In this document: positions 1-9,736 of the stretch, one piece after another
Layout: each line of letters starts with the position of its first letter
Numbering within the stretch: the stretch's first letter is position 1
NCBI GenBank assembly: GCA_002710015.1
Contig: PAOW01000029.1
Coordinates: 1-38,875 of the forward strand
Length of the DNA stretch: 38,875 bases
Direction: 5' to 3'
DNA from: Methanobacteriota archaeon
Lineage (GTDB): Archaea; Thermoplasmatota; Poseidoniia; Poseidoniales; Poseidoniaceae
Program-made: the position numbers and the translations under genes
The notes under the pieces: model-generated
Databases searched by the model: none
Seen by the model: only the letters and a program-made list of their open reading frames with translations
What the model was told of the DNA's origin: nothing

Positions 1-3000
1 CCACATGATAATGATTCTTCAGTAATGACTTGGCAAGGAGAATACACAATTCCTGTAACCTCTACTGGAGGAGTATATGGGGCGAAAATATTCGTTGAGG
101 ATAGTGGAAGATACGCTGCTGACGACCCAACCCAATCAAGAGAAATTTTCAGAAATGAAGTGGAAAAAGTGCTGAGAGCAATTGATACTGCATGGGACGC
201 TGCTAACCCACTCGGCGAAATCGCAGATGAATTTGCAGAATTGGAAACTAAAGGAACATCAAATGGAGATTGGTCCAGCTTTGTTGCCGTTGCAACAGAT
301 GGAAGTGGTGCTGGAGGAAGCAGACAACTATGGAATGCAATGCTTGATGCTGGACACAATCAGTATAACCTCTCAGCAGGTTCTAACTTCCTCGAAGCCC
401 TAATGATAATGTTGGACTCAGATGATGCTGATGCTGGTTTACAATTTGTGATTGGTTTAATGACATACTTGGATGAGATGGCTCTCCCAAGGGCATTCCA
501 CGAGTTTGATGAATTATCAGAATACATACGAACATTTGACGCAATTGAGAACTTCACAAGATTCGAAGGAACAGGAGATTTTGAAGCTGCATACAACGCA
601 TTGACGGGTAGCAATGAATGGAGCAACATGACAACTGCTCTTGATAATTTAGCTGAGAATACCAAGCCTTTCGAGTCTGCCCAAATTCTGATGAGAAACA
701 TCGCACTACTCTCTGTTTCAAATCATCCTGAGGATATAGCAAGCGGCTTAGCAGCTTGGGCAGGCCCATTATTCGAAGGAGATTTTGAAAACATGACACC
801 ATTCCAAAAATTCGTTTTGCGATTTGCAGAGATGGCTGGAGAATTAAACATGGAAACCGACAGTCAAGACTTTGATGGAGACGAAATTCCTGACTCGATC
901 CGCTGGCAATACGAGTATTTGCTAGACACATCAGAAGGACAAGCATGGACCGCTAGAATGCAGAATGATGCTCCTTATGTTAACGATGCTTTTGATGACT
1001 TTAACACGCTACCTGAAGACATTTTGAAGATTGTAATTGACTCAACTGAAGACCCAATATGGGAAAGCACTGGTGAAGTTCTTGCTGATTTTGGCTCTTG
1101 GATGAACAACGCAACCAGAGCTGATTTCTACGCTGAGTGGCCCAACTATGACGAGGAAGACGACGAATACGAAGAAGGTGATGAGTCTGACTCTGATTCA
1201 GGACCTGAGCCAGTTATCTTTGACAATCTATTCCCAATGATGACCACGGAATACGATACTCATCTTTTAGAGGTCGGAATAGAATTGAGATTTGATGAAT
1301 CAGATGAGTGTGAGGGGCATACAAGCTCCATCACTGAAAATACAGTGTTTAGTATTACAATGACAAATGATAGAGGATACCAAGTCAGCAGTGAATTAAC
1401 AAAGGCCAGTCAATGGAGTGACCAGTATATCGGTCTCCTTCTCGCACCCGAGATTGAGGCTACAACTTGGACACTATCTCAGCCGCTTGAAGGTTACACA
1501 AATTGCGATATTTCTAGAGCCGAACTAGAGGTCGAGAGGAGTCTGAGGCCATCGATGTTAGAGTCAATGGTGATTGAAAATAATGATGAAATTTTCATGG
1601 TCTCTGCAATCGGAGTATTGGTAGATCAGGCAGAAACTGCCCAGGTAGGACAACCTTACACTGTTACATCGCAAACGTATGATTCAGCGGGAATTATTTC
1701 AAATGCAGAAGCTGATATTGCAATACTGAGATTATCTCCACAATTAGGACAATCCGCAGTTGAATCACTACAACCACAAGGGGATCACGATGTGTCCGCA
1801 ATCTATCCAAACGATTTGCAAGGGACCTACACTGGCCAAGATTTGGATGGTGATATGACAATTGAGATAATGACGATGGGAGAGTATAATGACGATGAGT
1901 ATCGCCGAAACCACCCTCAAGCTTACTACTTCGAAAACATACAAATAAACTCTAATGGCCCTAATTGGGATGCAAGTAATTATCTCCCTAACGAGCGAGG
2001 TCTAGCAGATATTGTAATCTCGGGAACAAATACTGATGGTATTGAGTTCACTGAAATTATCCAGATGCCACTACCAGGTAGTTTGGGTTGTGCAAGAACA
2101 TCCGGTAACTCAAACGGACAATCTATTGATATTGGTTATGATTACAATTCATTTGGAGCGGAAACCGATAACGGTGATTATTATGAGTATTACAAACCCA
2201 ATCTAGACAGTGTCAGCGTTTCTTGGGGTGATGGGACGTCAACAGAATACGATGTTGACAGCTCGGATGACAACCCGGGTGGATGGAATAATCATTTCTA
2301 CCAGGATTCCGGAGAATATTACATATCAGTTGAATTCCAAGACGAATTTGGAACCACTCATACAGATTACATAAGATACAACACGGACTCTGGTTTCTGG
2401 GTAGACGACTCCGAAAGTGAGGAAGGTGGTTATTGGACAGGTTGGAAAGACGGTAGCGATTGCTGGTTGGAGAGTGACAGCCAAAGTACTCCATCTCCTC
2501 AAATCATTGATAATTTCATTACAAATGGACCTTTTGAAGTGATAACTGAACAAGTAATGAATGTGGATTCAAATGGTATAGCATCCCTAACCTTCGTGCC
2601 AAACCATCCCGGTGTCTACTTGACGATTGCTCAATCTGAGGGCACACTCGATAATGGAGATATTAGGACAGGAATTGGTCTAAGTTTCGCTTACATTACC
2701 AATGGGGAACTATCGATATCTGGCATGGAACAGTTAACAACATTTGCAGGATTACCGGTTTACATTGCAGAATCAGACAATAACGGACTGAATACCATCA
2801 CAATAACTCCAAACGGCATCTCACATGACAACTTCAATGCAACAATTGGTATTGCGCCAATAAAATTAGAAGTTCCATTCCCAGATATTGATTGGGATAG
2901 CATTTCAGATGAACAAACGTTTAGTGTTGAATTCCAAAGTGGTGACACCTCTAGAAATCAGGAATTAAGGTTCGAAGCTCCTATTTCCCTCATGGGAATT

Positions 3001-4821
3001 GCTGTTCCAAATCCAAACAGTGAGATTATGGCTGAGGCTATCCATATTGGTATCGTTCTAAACGACCCAAGCCAGTTGGACATGATGGGTTCACTTGGGC
3101 CGGGACAGACCACAAATATTGCTCTAAATTCAGATGATGGAGAAGCAAGTAGGATATTTGCTGTAGCGGTTCCAAAACTAGGATTTGACCCTGCTAGTAT
3201 CGACTTTGCATCTTTTACTTCGCTAATTTATGATGGAATTCGCGAAGATGTTGGATGGGTAGCTGAAGATAGAAGATCATCAGCCGTATGTGAGTATGTA
3301 GATTACAACTCTTATCAAGGAATGAATGAAAACCTTGACCTTGAAATTATGTTAAGACAAGATTACAATAACGAATTCCGAATAATGGACGATATCATTG
3401 ACGCAAGTAATGCAATCCTCATGGATTCCGAGGGTAATGAAATAGAATCTGAGTATGGTTGGAATGAAGAATATCCTGGTTCTCAATACATGAAAGCTCT
3501 GTTTAGAGTCAGTGAAGGAGACTATGAGTTACACACTGGAACCGATGTAAACTCCCAATTCGAACTGGAGGTTTATTCTGGGGAATACCGAGGAGAAGAA
3601 AACTGTGAAGGAGACCAAAATCTAGACCAAGATGACGCTTTTGAACTGTTTGATGACTTCTTTGGAGATGTTAACTCAATAGCTTGGGGACTTGGTAGTA
3701 GCGCGGATTTAACATTACCACACTTGGCTTCTCCAACCAGTAACTACACAGTGGTTGCCTTCGTTCAAAAAGGAAGTGGAGATTCTGCTACAATTCATGC
3801 TGCGATAGGATCGCAAATCGCTGAGCCAAATCCAGAACCTCTAGTTATGAAAAACCTAACAATCGAATATCTACCAGAGAATCCTTCTGCTGGGGACACG
3901 ATTCTGCTAACAGTCGTAGAAGAAGAAACCGAAATTCCAGTTGATCTCTTGTCTGTCGTTGTTATTGAAGACGGATTTACCATTGGTAGTTCTCTAACTG
4001 ATAGCAATGGTCAGACAGCATTCATACTTGAGGAAGGAACTTATCTGATTCGAGCATCTGGTGGAATGTATAACCCCGTTGAATTTACAATTACATTATC
4101 CCAAGATGGAAGTGAAATTGAAGAAACACTGGACACAGATGGAGACGGAATTCCAGATACGTTGGACTTTGATGATGACAATGATGGTGTTGATGACATC
4201 TATGATTTATGCCCAGAAACACCACTCGGAGACATAGTGGATGCGGATGGTTGTACAACCGAATCCAATAACGGTAATGGAGGAGGCTCGGATGTTGTAA
4301 ACGGCTGCACTGATTCTACCGCCAATAATTACAACCCACTGGCAACAGAGGATGACGGATCTTGCGATTATGACAGCGAAGAAGTTCTTGGATGCACAGA
4401 CTCAGCCGCTTCTAACTTCAATGAACTGGCCACTGAAGACGATAATTCGTGTATACTGTCGCAAGATGAGGACTCTGAAGAAAAGACCACCTCTGACTCA
4501 TCTGAAAACAAAATACTTGGATTAGAGCCTGTAACATTTGGAGTCATAGTTGGAATCATTGCTTTGATTGTTGTAGGCGCAGCAATGTTCGTTAGAAGGG
4601 GCTCCAGTGAGGAAGATGATTGGTATCAAGAAGAGGCACTTTTCAGTGAGGATGTATACAAAACTACTCCAGCTGGCTTTGCATCTGCTCCTCCATCTAA
4701 TCCGCCACCGAACCACAGAGGTAGAATGCAAGATGGTTACGAGGTTTCCGAATATCCTGAAGGAAGTGGAAACTGGTGGTGGAAGGACGCTGATACAGGA
4801 AGATGGAATGAGTGGAAGTAA
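1..4821 (+). CDS. Giant secreted/surface-anchored protein with TSP3 and GCTDS repeats, 5' partial
   Basis: The reading frame is open to the left edge with no stop before the first ATG at 25, so the gene very probably starts outside the window. Residue numbers count from that ATG. A Ca-binding-type DxDGDxIPD segment lies near residue 285, an acidic Glu/Asp/Ser linker near 375-395, and a PKD-like beta domain (WGDGT, then GEYYISVEF) near 730-785. Thrombospondin-type-3 repeats lie near 1369-1412 and two GCTDS repeats at about 1427-1476. One transmembrane helix (about 1502-1524) follows, with a short Arg-containing stop-transfer. The roughly 75-residue tail is Pro-rich and ends in a Trp-rich motif (GNWWWKDADTGRWNEW). 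I infer an extracellular ectodomain with Ca-binding stalk, a single membrane anchor and a cytoplasmic tail. No catalytic domain was recognised, so the substrate or partner is unknown. The next gene, an RND protein, starts 39 nt downstream and is probably co-transcribed. Confidence 0.85.
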   Translation, partial: PHDNDSSVMTWQGEYTIPVTSTGGVYGAKIFVEDSGRYAADDPTQSREIFRNEVEKVLRAIDTAWDAANPLGEIADEFAELETKGTSNGDWSSFVAVATDGSGAGGSRQLWNAMLDAGHNQYNLSAGSNFLEALMIMLDSDDADAGLQFVIGLMTYLDEMALPRAFHEFDELSEYIRTFDAIENFTRFEGTGDFEAAYNALTGSNEWSNMTTALDNLAENTKPFESAQILMRNIALLSVSNHPEDIASGLAAWAGPLFEGDFENMTPFQKFVLRFAEMAGELNMETDSQDFDGDEIPDSIRWQYEYLLDTSEGQAWTARMQNDAPYVNDAFDDFNTLPEDILKIVIDSTEDPIWESTGEVLADFGSWMNNATRADFYAEWPNYDEEDDEYEEGDESDSDSGPEPVIFDNLFPMMTTEYDTHLLEVGIELRFDESDECEGHTSSITENTVFSITMTNDRGYQVSSELTKASQWSDQYIGLLLAPEIEATTWTLSQPLEGYTNCDISRAELEVERSLRPSMLESMVIENNDEIFMVSAIGVLVDQAETAQVGQPYTVTSQTYDSAGIISNAEADIAILRLSPQLGQSAVESLQPQGDHDVSAIYPNDLQGTYTGQDLDGDMTIEIMTMGEYNDDEYRRNHPQAYYFENIQINSNGPNWDASNYLPNERGLADIVISGTNTDGIEFTEIIQMPLPGSLGCARTSGNSNGQSIDIGYDYNSFGAETDNGDYYEYYKPNLDSVSVSWGDGTSTEYDVDSSDDNPGGWNNHFYQDSGEYYISVEFQDEFGTTHTDYIRYNTDSGFWVDDSESEEGGYWTGWKDGSDCWLESDSQSTPSPQIIDNFITNGPFEVITEQVMNVDSNGIASLTFVPNHPGVYLTIAQSEGTLDNGDIRTGIGLSFAYITNGELSISGMEQLTTFAGLPVYIAESDNNGLNTITITPNGISHDNFNATIGIAPIKLEVPFPDIDWDSISDEQTFSVEFQSGDTSRNQELRFEAPISLMGIAVPNPNSEIMAEAIHIGIVLNDPSQLDMMGSLGPGQTTNIALNSDDGEASRIFAVAVPKLGFDPASIDFASFTSLIYDGIREDVGWVAEDRRSSAVCEYVDYNSYQGMNENLDLEIMLRQDYNNEFRIMDDIIDASNAILMDSEGNEIESEYGWNEEYPGSQYMKALFRVSEGDYELHTGTDVNSQFELEVYSGEYRGEENCEGDQNLDQDDAFELFDDFFGDVNSIAWGLGSSADLTLPHLASPTSNYTVVAFVQKGSGDSATIHAAIGSQIAEPNPEPLVMKNLTIEYLPENPSAGDTILLTVVEEETEIPVDLLSVVVIEDGFTIGSSLTDSNGQTAFILEEGTYLIRASGGMYNPVEFTITLSQDGSEIEETLDTDGDGIPDTLDFDDDNDGVDDIYDLCPETPLGDIVDADGCTTESNNGNGGGSDVVNGCTDSTANNYNPLATEDDGSCDYDSEEVLGCTDSAASNFNELATEDDNSCILSQDEDSEEKTTSDSSENKILGLEPVTFGVIVGIIALIVVGAAMFVRRGSSEEDDWYQEEALFSEDVYKTTPAGFASAPPSNPPPNHRGRMQDGYEVSEYPEGSGNWWWKDADTGRWNEWK
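4132..4260 (+). repeat. Thrombospondin type 3-like Ca-binding repeats (protein level)
   Basis: The encoded residues read DTDGDGIPD, DFDDDNDGVDD and then DLCPETPLGDIVDADGC. This is the typical TSP3 spacing of Asp-rich calcium loops ended by a Cys-containing DxDGC element. Such repeats usually form a rigid stalk close to the membrane anchor of secreted proteins, which matches their position about 90 residues before the transmembrane helix. Confidence 0.85.
4303..4452 (+). repeat. Two GCTDS-NYNPLAT-DGSC repeats (protein level)
   Basis: Two 21-residue copies start at 4303 and 4390. They follow the pattern GCTDS, two or three small residues, N(Y/F)N, LATEDD, then SC. Each has two Cys, plausibly one disulfide per repeat. 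They lie between the TSP3 stalk and the transmembrane helix. I know this motif from surface proteins of marine archaea and Bacteroidetes, where its role is uncertain. Confidence 0.8.
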
Positions 4822-4860
4822 CTGATACGATAAATCTCAAAACCATCTTGAGGAAATGTC

Positions 4861-7071
4861 ATGGACACCAAGAATACCAAAATCGGCATTACAATGTCGT
4901 TGGTTTTCTTCGCCCTAATGTCGCTATTGATGCCTGTTGACCTTGTGCTAAACACTGATGCTGTGTTTGAAGATCCAGCAAAAGAGAGAATTAAGGAAGA
5001 AGGCTTAGTTGGAAATAAAACCAGTCAATTGATATTGAAAATAAAGCATGACGATGACCGCTCTGTTAGTAGCGACTTTACTATTTTTTCAAAACTATTA
5101 GAGTTAGAAAAGGAACTCATTGATGGTAGTAATGAACTGACATCTTGGGATTATGACGATGTTCGAGTAGACAAGATAGAAACCCCGTTCTCATCATGGT
5201 CTAAGGCATTTGAGTCTAGAAATAGAAGTGTAGAAAATGCCTCAAAATGGGGTGATCTACTCAGCCCTGTAATTGAAGGAGGATGGTGTGGAGAAAACGC
5301 AACCATCGAAGAAACGGATGCTTTCAAAACCACTATGCTACTGCTTCCTAAAAATTCTGATTACCACATAGCATGTCCTGCTTTTCCCGGAGCGAGTGAA
5401 CTAGCACCCCCTGATTCAAAGGAAATCATTTGGCTTGTCTGGCTTGATAGAACAGACCCAGAGGGTAAAGTAACCGATTGGAATAAATTGAGCCTGTGGG
5501 CGGAAAAAGCCAGTGATAATACCGAATTTGAAATCGATGCTGTTGGCGTTAACATGCTGTTCCAGAAATCAAAGAATATTGCTGAGGATGATTTAATCTC
5601 AGTTGTTATACCCTCTGGCTTTATTTTAATCCTAGTGATGTATCTGATAATACGCGACTTGAAGGTTTGTGCAGCAACATTAGGTAGTGTTGGTCTGGTT
5701 ATAGCGGCAGAGATTGGCATATTTTCACTACTAGACCTCCAAATATCAATTATCGATGCTGTTGCATTTCCTATAATATTAGCAGTGGCTGTTGACGGAG
5801 CATTTTGGTATTGCAAATCCTCTAGAAGCAGAGAAGAGGTGAGATCTTTACTACTCTTAGCGCTTGTAACGACATTAGCTGCTGTATCATTATCATTATT
5901 TTCGATAATCAAAGCTCAAAGTTCCTTGGCGTTAATGATGATTGTAGGAATTTTCCTTGACTGGCTGATAACCAGATATGTCTTGGAAGACTTTTACATG
6001 AGCAAGAGAGAGAATCATGGACCACCACCCCGAATTACCTACAAACAAAGCAATGATGCAAAGCGGTGGGGATGGCCTGTAGCATTGATGATGTTGTCTA
6101 TTATCGCGTTAATTTCTCCTCCTGGTGTAGAGGTATTTGACATCAATCAGTTCCTTCCAGAGGATGATCCCTCCCTTGCGGAATTTGAAGTATTGCAAGA
6201 TGAATACCTAATTGCTTCAAGCACTGTTACTTGGATTATAGTTGAGGTCGATGGGGATTCTCATGAAGATTATCTTAAAGTTGTAAATTTACAAAAACAA
6301 ATTGGCCATCACAATAGTGTAATTTCGTTTGAAACTGGGATTCAAGAAACTCCGCTAGTAATGGGCATATCATATGCAGGGGAATCTCAGAATGATTCAA
6401 CTTTGAATAGTGTTTCAAATCAAAATGGTGGCACGCAAATTCTTGAGGATCACAGGCTACAAACCTCTGGCGAAACTACTGGTTTCATCATCGCAGCATT
6501 CATCGATGGCAGCAACTCAGACGCTGCCTTAGAATTTTTAGACGATGTCTTATTGCTGCTTGAAGAAACTGATAATGAAGGCATTGTTGGGGGCGAATTG
6601 ATTACAGGTGCGTCACTTGCCAATGACTTTGATGATTCAAGAATTATGCAGATATTTGGCGCTGGTATCGCTGTTCTAATTATCGCTTTAGTAGTTACAA
6701 AGTCAGGTTCTAGGTCATTGAGAATTGCAATCGGAACTATCGCAATTGGTGCAGCAGTTGATGGTTGTGCAAGCCTGATAGGAGAACGAGGTGTATCAAC
6801 AGCACCAGCGGTTTTACTTGGCATGGGTTTTGCCGCAGACTATCTATCTCATGCAAGTGCTGAGCATAGGGAGACCAAACATGATAGGTTTGCAAGATGG
6901 GGAGCCGCAATCACGTCTATGTCTGTGTTCTTCTTGTTATCTTTCGCACAATTTCCACCAGCAAGGCAAACCGGACAATTACTTGCAATCAGTATTGCAA
7001 TGTCGGTAATTCTAGCCTCATGTCTAGCATATTTAGGACATTATTACAGCATAAACGATTCAGAGGAATAG
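4861..7071 (+). CDS. RND/MMPL superfamily membrane protein, 12 TM
   Basis: This 736-residue protein has the classical duplicated RND topology. TM1 is at about 8-26, followed by a large extracytoplasmic loop (about 30-245). TM2-6 lie at 246-375 and TM7 at about 403-420. A second large loop (about 421-596) precedes TM8-12 (597-727). Conserved-type Asp residues sit in the expected TM4 and TM10 segments (AVAVDGAFW, Asp312; GMGFAADYLSH, Asp660), consistent with proton- or sodium-driven transport. In archaea such MMPL/HAE3-like proteins are predicted exporters of lipids or hydrophobic compounds, but the substrate cannot be read from sequence. A GAGG Shine-Dalgarno-like element at 4850-4853 precedes the ATG by 7 nt. 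The gene follows the giant surface protein by 39 nt and is convergent with the protease gene, with 2 nt between stop codons. Confidence 0.85.
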   Translation: MDTKNTKIGITMSLVFFALMSLLMPVDLVLNTDAVFEDPAKERIKEEGLVGNKTSQLILKIKHDDDRSVSSDFTIFSKLLELEKELIDGSNELTSWDYDDVRVDKIETPFSSWSKAFESRNRSVENASKWGDLLSPVIEGGWCGENATIEETDAFKTTMLLLPKNSDYHIACPAFPGASELAPPDSKEIIWLVWLDRTDPEGKVTDWNKLSLWAEKASDNTEFEIDAVGVNMLFQKSKNIAEDDLISVVIPSGFILILVMYLIIRDLKVCAATLGSVGLVIAAEIGIFSLLDLQISIIDAVAFPIILAVAVDGAFWYCKSSRSREEVRSLLLLALVTTLAAVSLSLFSIIKAQSSLALMMIVGIFLDWLITRYVLEDFYMSKRENHGPPPRITYKQSNDAKRWGWPVALMMLSIIALISPPGVEVFDINQFLPEDDPSLAEFEVLQDEYLIASSTVTWIIVEVDGDSHEDYLKVVNLQKQIGHHNSVISFETGIQETPLVMGISYAGESQNDSTLNSVSNQNGGTQILEDHRLQTSGETTGFIIAAFIDGSNSDAALEFLDDVLLLLEETDNEGIVGGELITGASLANDFDDSRIMQIFGAGIAVLIIALVVTKSGSRSLRIAIGTIAIGAAVDGCASLIGERGVSTAPAVLLGMGFAADYLSHASAEHRETKHDRFARWGAAITSMSVFFLLSFAQFPPARQTGQLLAISIAMSVILASCLAYLGHYYSINDSEE

Positions 7072-7073
7072 AA

Positions 7074-9602
7074 TCAATCACTGGATTCCTCATTATCAAT
7101 TTCATCCGCTAAGATTGCCACCTGAATTTCCTCTTTTGGATTACGCATTGTGTATCCAATTCCCGCAGCGACAAGTATGACTAGGAGCAATATGAGACTC
7201 ATAACCAGCGGATTTTGAGTGAAGATTTCACCAAGAGTAGAAAATAGCCCACCACTTTCCTCGTTAGTTGAATCAACCTTAGGCTCTATCAGCAACACAA
7301 CGGTTTGCTGATCGTAAGCATCTCGTGTGAATGTGAGCATACCATCCATCATTGGATTGTATGTTTCAGATGGAGGAGCAGGGTTGAGATCTGAATAGAA
7401 ATCTGGACGCTGTTCAAAGTCTACATTTACCGGCTGTGATAAATCGAATGTAAGCATAACATCTACCGTATATGGAACCCTTGATTCGAAGAATTCAATA
7501 TCTTCCAAGAATCCAAACAACGTTACTGCTTGCCCTGTAATATCAAATTCAGCCCACTGGCCCCAGTGAGATGAGTCTACATCAATATCGTAATACCAAG
7601 AGCTTGCTTGCCTTACGCCGGCACCTTGTGCATCATTACTACCATCTTCTCCCAAATCTATCGATAGTTGCAAAGCTCCTGCCTGTAATGTATCTACATC
7701 CCACTCTGTTGCTGTGAATGTTGCCTCAAGACGGGTAGTTCCGTTTGGTATCCAAACAAAATGTGAGTCCTCAGTATAGTATACTGCTCCTGTTTGGCCG
7801 TTGTTGAAATGATTCCAGTCACCCTTCCAAGAGTGTCTTGCTCTATCTGTGTTCACTGGTATTGTCACTTCGCTCATCATATTCTCATAAATCGCATAAG
7901 CGTCCCAGACATTGTATTCAGGGTGGTCAACAAAACCATCTGAATCTTGGTCTCTCATCAGCTCTAATGTCCTTGCAAGAGCGACAGCTGCATCTGTGTC
8001 AGTTAGGCCGTGACCTACTCTCCAGTCATGGCATTTACCTGTTGCACTCCGATAACAAATATCGGGTATGTCACTGCAACTATCCTCACTATTTCCGTCC
8101 TCACACGAATTGCCCATGCCCTCGTAACGGGCGGTAAGCTCAAGAATTAGTTCAACTTCGTGAATCCTGCTGTAATTAGCGGAATCCCAATCCTCATACT
8201 GACCGTATGCTGCTGTACCGTCTCCACCGACCAAACTTGAGCCAAAATCGTGGTCGTCCCTGTGGTAATTTGCCACACCTAGAGATGGTGCAACATCCAG
8301 TAACAATCCGGCCATACCTCCAACATGAGGAGTAGCCATTGATGTGCCAGAAATTGACATGTAATACAGATCACCTTGGGTTCTGGTAGATGCATCAATT
8401 GCAGTAGCTCTCGGTGCAGTAGCCCATATGTCTCTTCCCGGAGCGCCAACGTCTGGCCATGTGTGTTGTTGATTCATACATCCTCTTGAGGAGAATGAGG
8501 TAACTGCTGTACCATCATGAGTAAGTGCAGCGACTGATATCGCTGAAGGAGTATTAGCATAGACGTTCGTTCGCAAATCTCCTGAGCACTCACTACCAGA
8601 GCCTCCTGAGTTGGATGCGGCAAATATTACGGCAACTCCATTATCGAAAGTTAACATGTCTGTTAACTGGGCAATCACGCCGTTTGGATCATAATCACCA
8701 TCAGTTCCCCAAGAGTTTGATACCACTCTTACATGATGCGGATTTTGTCCTGGGACTGAGTTAGCATATGTCCATTCCAGTCCTTGTTCTGCTGCGAATA
8801 TTGATGCTCCATCCCCTGTTCCAAGGGCAACTAGTTGACCGCCTTTAGCAACACCAGCTCTTCTTCCTCCAGATGCATCTCCGTTCCCTGCAATCGTGCC
8901 TCCAACGTGTGTTCCGTGACCCGAACTAGTATCGGAATTTCTCGTTTCTGACCATGTAACACCATTGAATTTAGCGGAATAAATCACCTTTTCCCCAGTC
9001 CATGGTTCAAGATAATCAAAGTCTGGATGTCCTGCGTCCACGCCTGTATCTAAGTCAACAACGGCTGTTCCGTCTCCATCCCACTCCGAAAAAGATAGGT
9101 CCACATCCCTTTGAATTTCTCCAGAGGGTGTTACTATTACTCGGTCCCAAGCATCTGTTGCTCTAACTACGTGTGTAGTCTCATGCATCATTATTCCCGG
9201 ATCGGTTTGAGTTCCACCCCACTCTTGAGGGAGGTAGAAGAAATCCAGCGGTTTATCCAATTCAAGATATTCTACTCTATCCCAAGTAGAGATTTTTCTT
9301 ATTGTCGAGACTGATGCTTCAATTAATCCACCATCAACCAGTGGCGCATCTCCCAATATTGTTGCTCCCAGAGATTCAAAATATGCTCTATCAGTATCCG
9401 TTACTGGGCTGTTTAATTGGTATATCACAGGTAAGATTTCGTCTTCATTGCTTGCAGAAATTTCTGCTACCAAATCTTGGTTCATTTTATTAGCATCACC
9501 TATGCTATTGACAGAGTCGGCTAAGGGAGAAGCTATGGCTCCAAACATTAACATCTGTAGCATTATTGCTGTCAGGATTGAGGCCCTTCTCACAGGTGTC
9601 AT
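7074..9602 (-). CDS. Subtilisin-like serine protease (S8), membrane-anchored
   Basis: This 842-residue secreted protease has an N-terminal signal segment (about 1-25) and an inhibitor-like propeptide region (about 45-115). The S8 catalytic domain (about 175-540) has Asp185 in LDTGVD, His229 in GHGTHVGG and Ser421 in SGTSMATPHV, with Asn331 in the oxyanion-hole position. All catalytic residues are present, so it should be active. Beta-rich C-terminal domains follow, with TM-flanking sequence and one helix near 800-822 (SLILLLVILVAAGIGY) before a short acidic cytoplasmic tail. The expected role is extracellular protein degradation while tethered to the cell, which fits a heterotrophic marine archaeon. 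The ATG at 9602 is supported by a TATA-like box 25 nt upstream. It is divergent from the carbonic anhydrase gene. Confidence 0.93.
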   Translation of the reverse strand: MTPVRRASILTAIMLQMLMFGAIASPLADSVNSIGDANKMNQDLVAEISASNEDEILPVIYQLNSPVTDTDRAYFESLGATILGDAPLVDGGLIEASVSTIRKISTWDRVEYLELDKPLDFFYLPQEWGGTQTDPGIMMHETTHVVRATDAWDRVIVTPSGEIQRDVDLSFSEWDGDGTAVVDLDTGVDAGHPDFDYLEPWTGEKVIYSAKFNGVTWSETRNSDTSSGHGTHVGGTIAGNGDASGGRRAGVAKGGQLVALGTGDGASIFAAEQGLEWTYANSVPGQNPHHVRVVSNSWGTDGDYDPNGVIAQLTDMLTFDNGVAVIFAASNSGGSGSECSGDLRTNVYANTPSAISVAALTHDGTAVTSFSSRGCMNQQHTWPDVGAPGRDIWATAPRATAIDASTRTQGDLYYMSISGTSMATPHVGGMAGLLLDVAPSLGVANYHRDDHDFGSSLVGGDGTAAYGQYEDWDSANYSRIHEVELILELTARYEGMGNSCEDGNSEDSCSDIPDICYRSATGKCHDWRVGHGLTDTDAAVALARTLELMRDQDSDGFVDHPEYNVWDAYAIYENMMSEVTIPVNTDRARHSWKGDWNHFNNGQTGAVYYTEDSHFVWIPNGTTRLEATFTATEWDVDTLQAGALQLSIDLGEDGSNDAQGAGVRQASSWYYDIDVDSSHWGQWAEFDITGQAVTLFGFLEDIEFFESRVPYTVDVMLTFDLSQPVNVDFEQRPDFYSDLNPAPPSETYNPMMDGMLTFTRDAYDQQTVVLLIEPKVDSTNEESGGLFSTLGEIFTQNPLVMSLILLLVILVAAGIGYTMRNPKEEIQVAILADEIDNEESSD

Positions 9603-9622
9603 AATTCGACCAAAAACAATTG

Positions 9623-9632
9623 TGATATAATC
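9623..9632 (-). promoter_or_regulatory. TATA box of the S8 protease gene, probable leaderless transcript
   Basis: On the minus strand this reads GATTATATCA. Its centre is about 25 nt upstream of the protease ATG at 9602, the usual archaeal TATA-to-start distance. This implies transcription starting at or next to the start codon. No Shine-Dalgarno element is seen between the box and the ATG. Confidence 0.55.
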
Positions 9633-9736
9633 ATGATGGAGTGTTGGTCTGTCGACTAGATAGGACTTCGATTATTGATTAATGCACGCTAAATTCTATA
9701 ACAATAACAAAATGCTTGGTCCTTTTGCTATACACT

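Noticed and set aside
4822-4860. Frameshift joining the left giant protein and the RND-type gene
   Set aside because: The first protein ends in a complete Trp-rich tail and the second begins with a Shine-Dalgarno-like site and a normal TM1, so they are two separate genes.
5361-5912. 183-codon open frame opposite the RND-type gene
   Set aside because: Antisense to membrane-helix codons of a well-supported protein, with no promoter or start context.
9716-9736. TTG start adding seven residues to the carbonic anhydrase
   Set aside because: The added residues are not needed for the family and an ATG follows at 9737. I could not exclude it fully, because the AT-rich stretch at 9691-9700 is about 20 nt upstream of the TTG.
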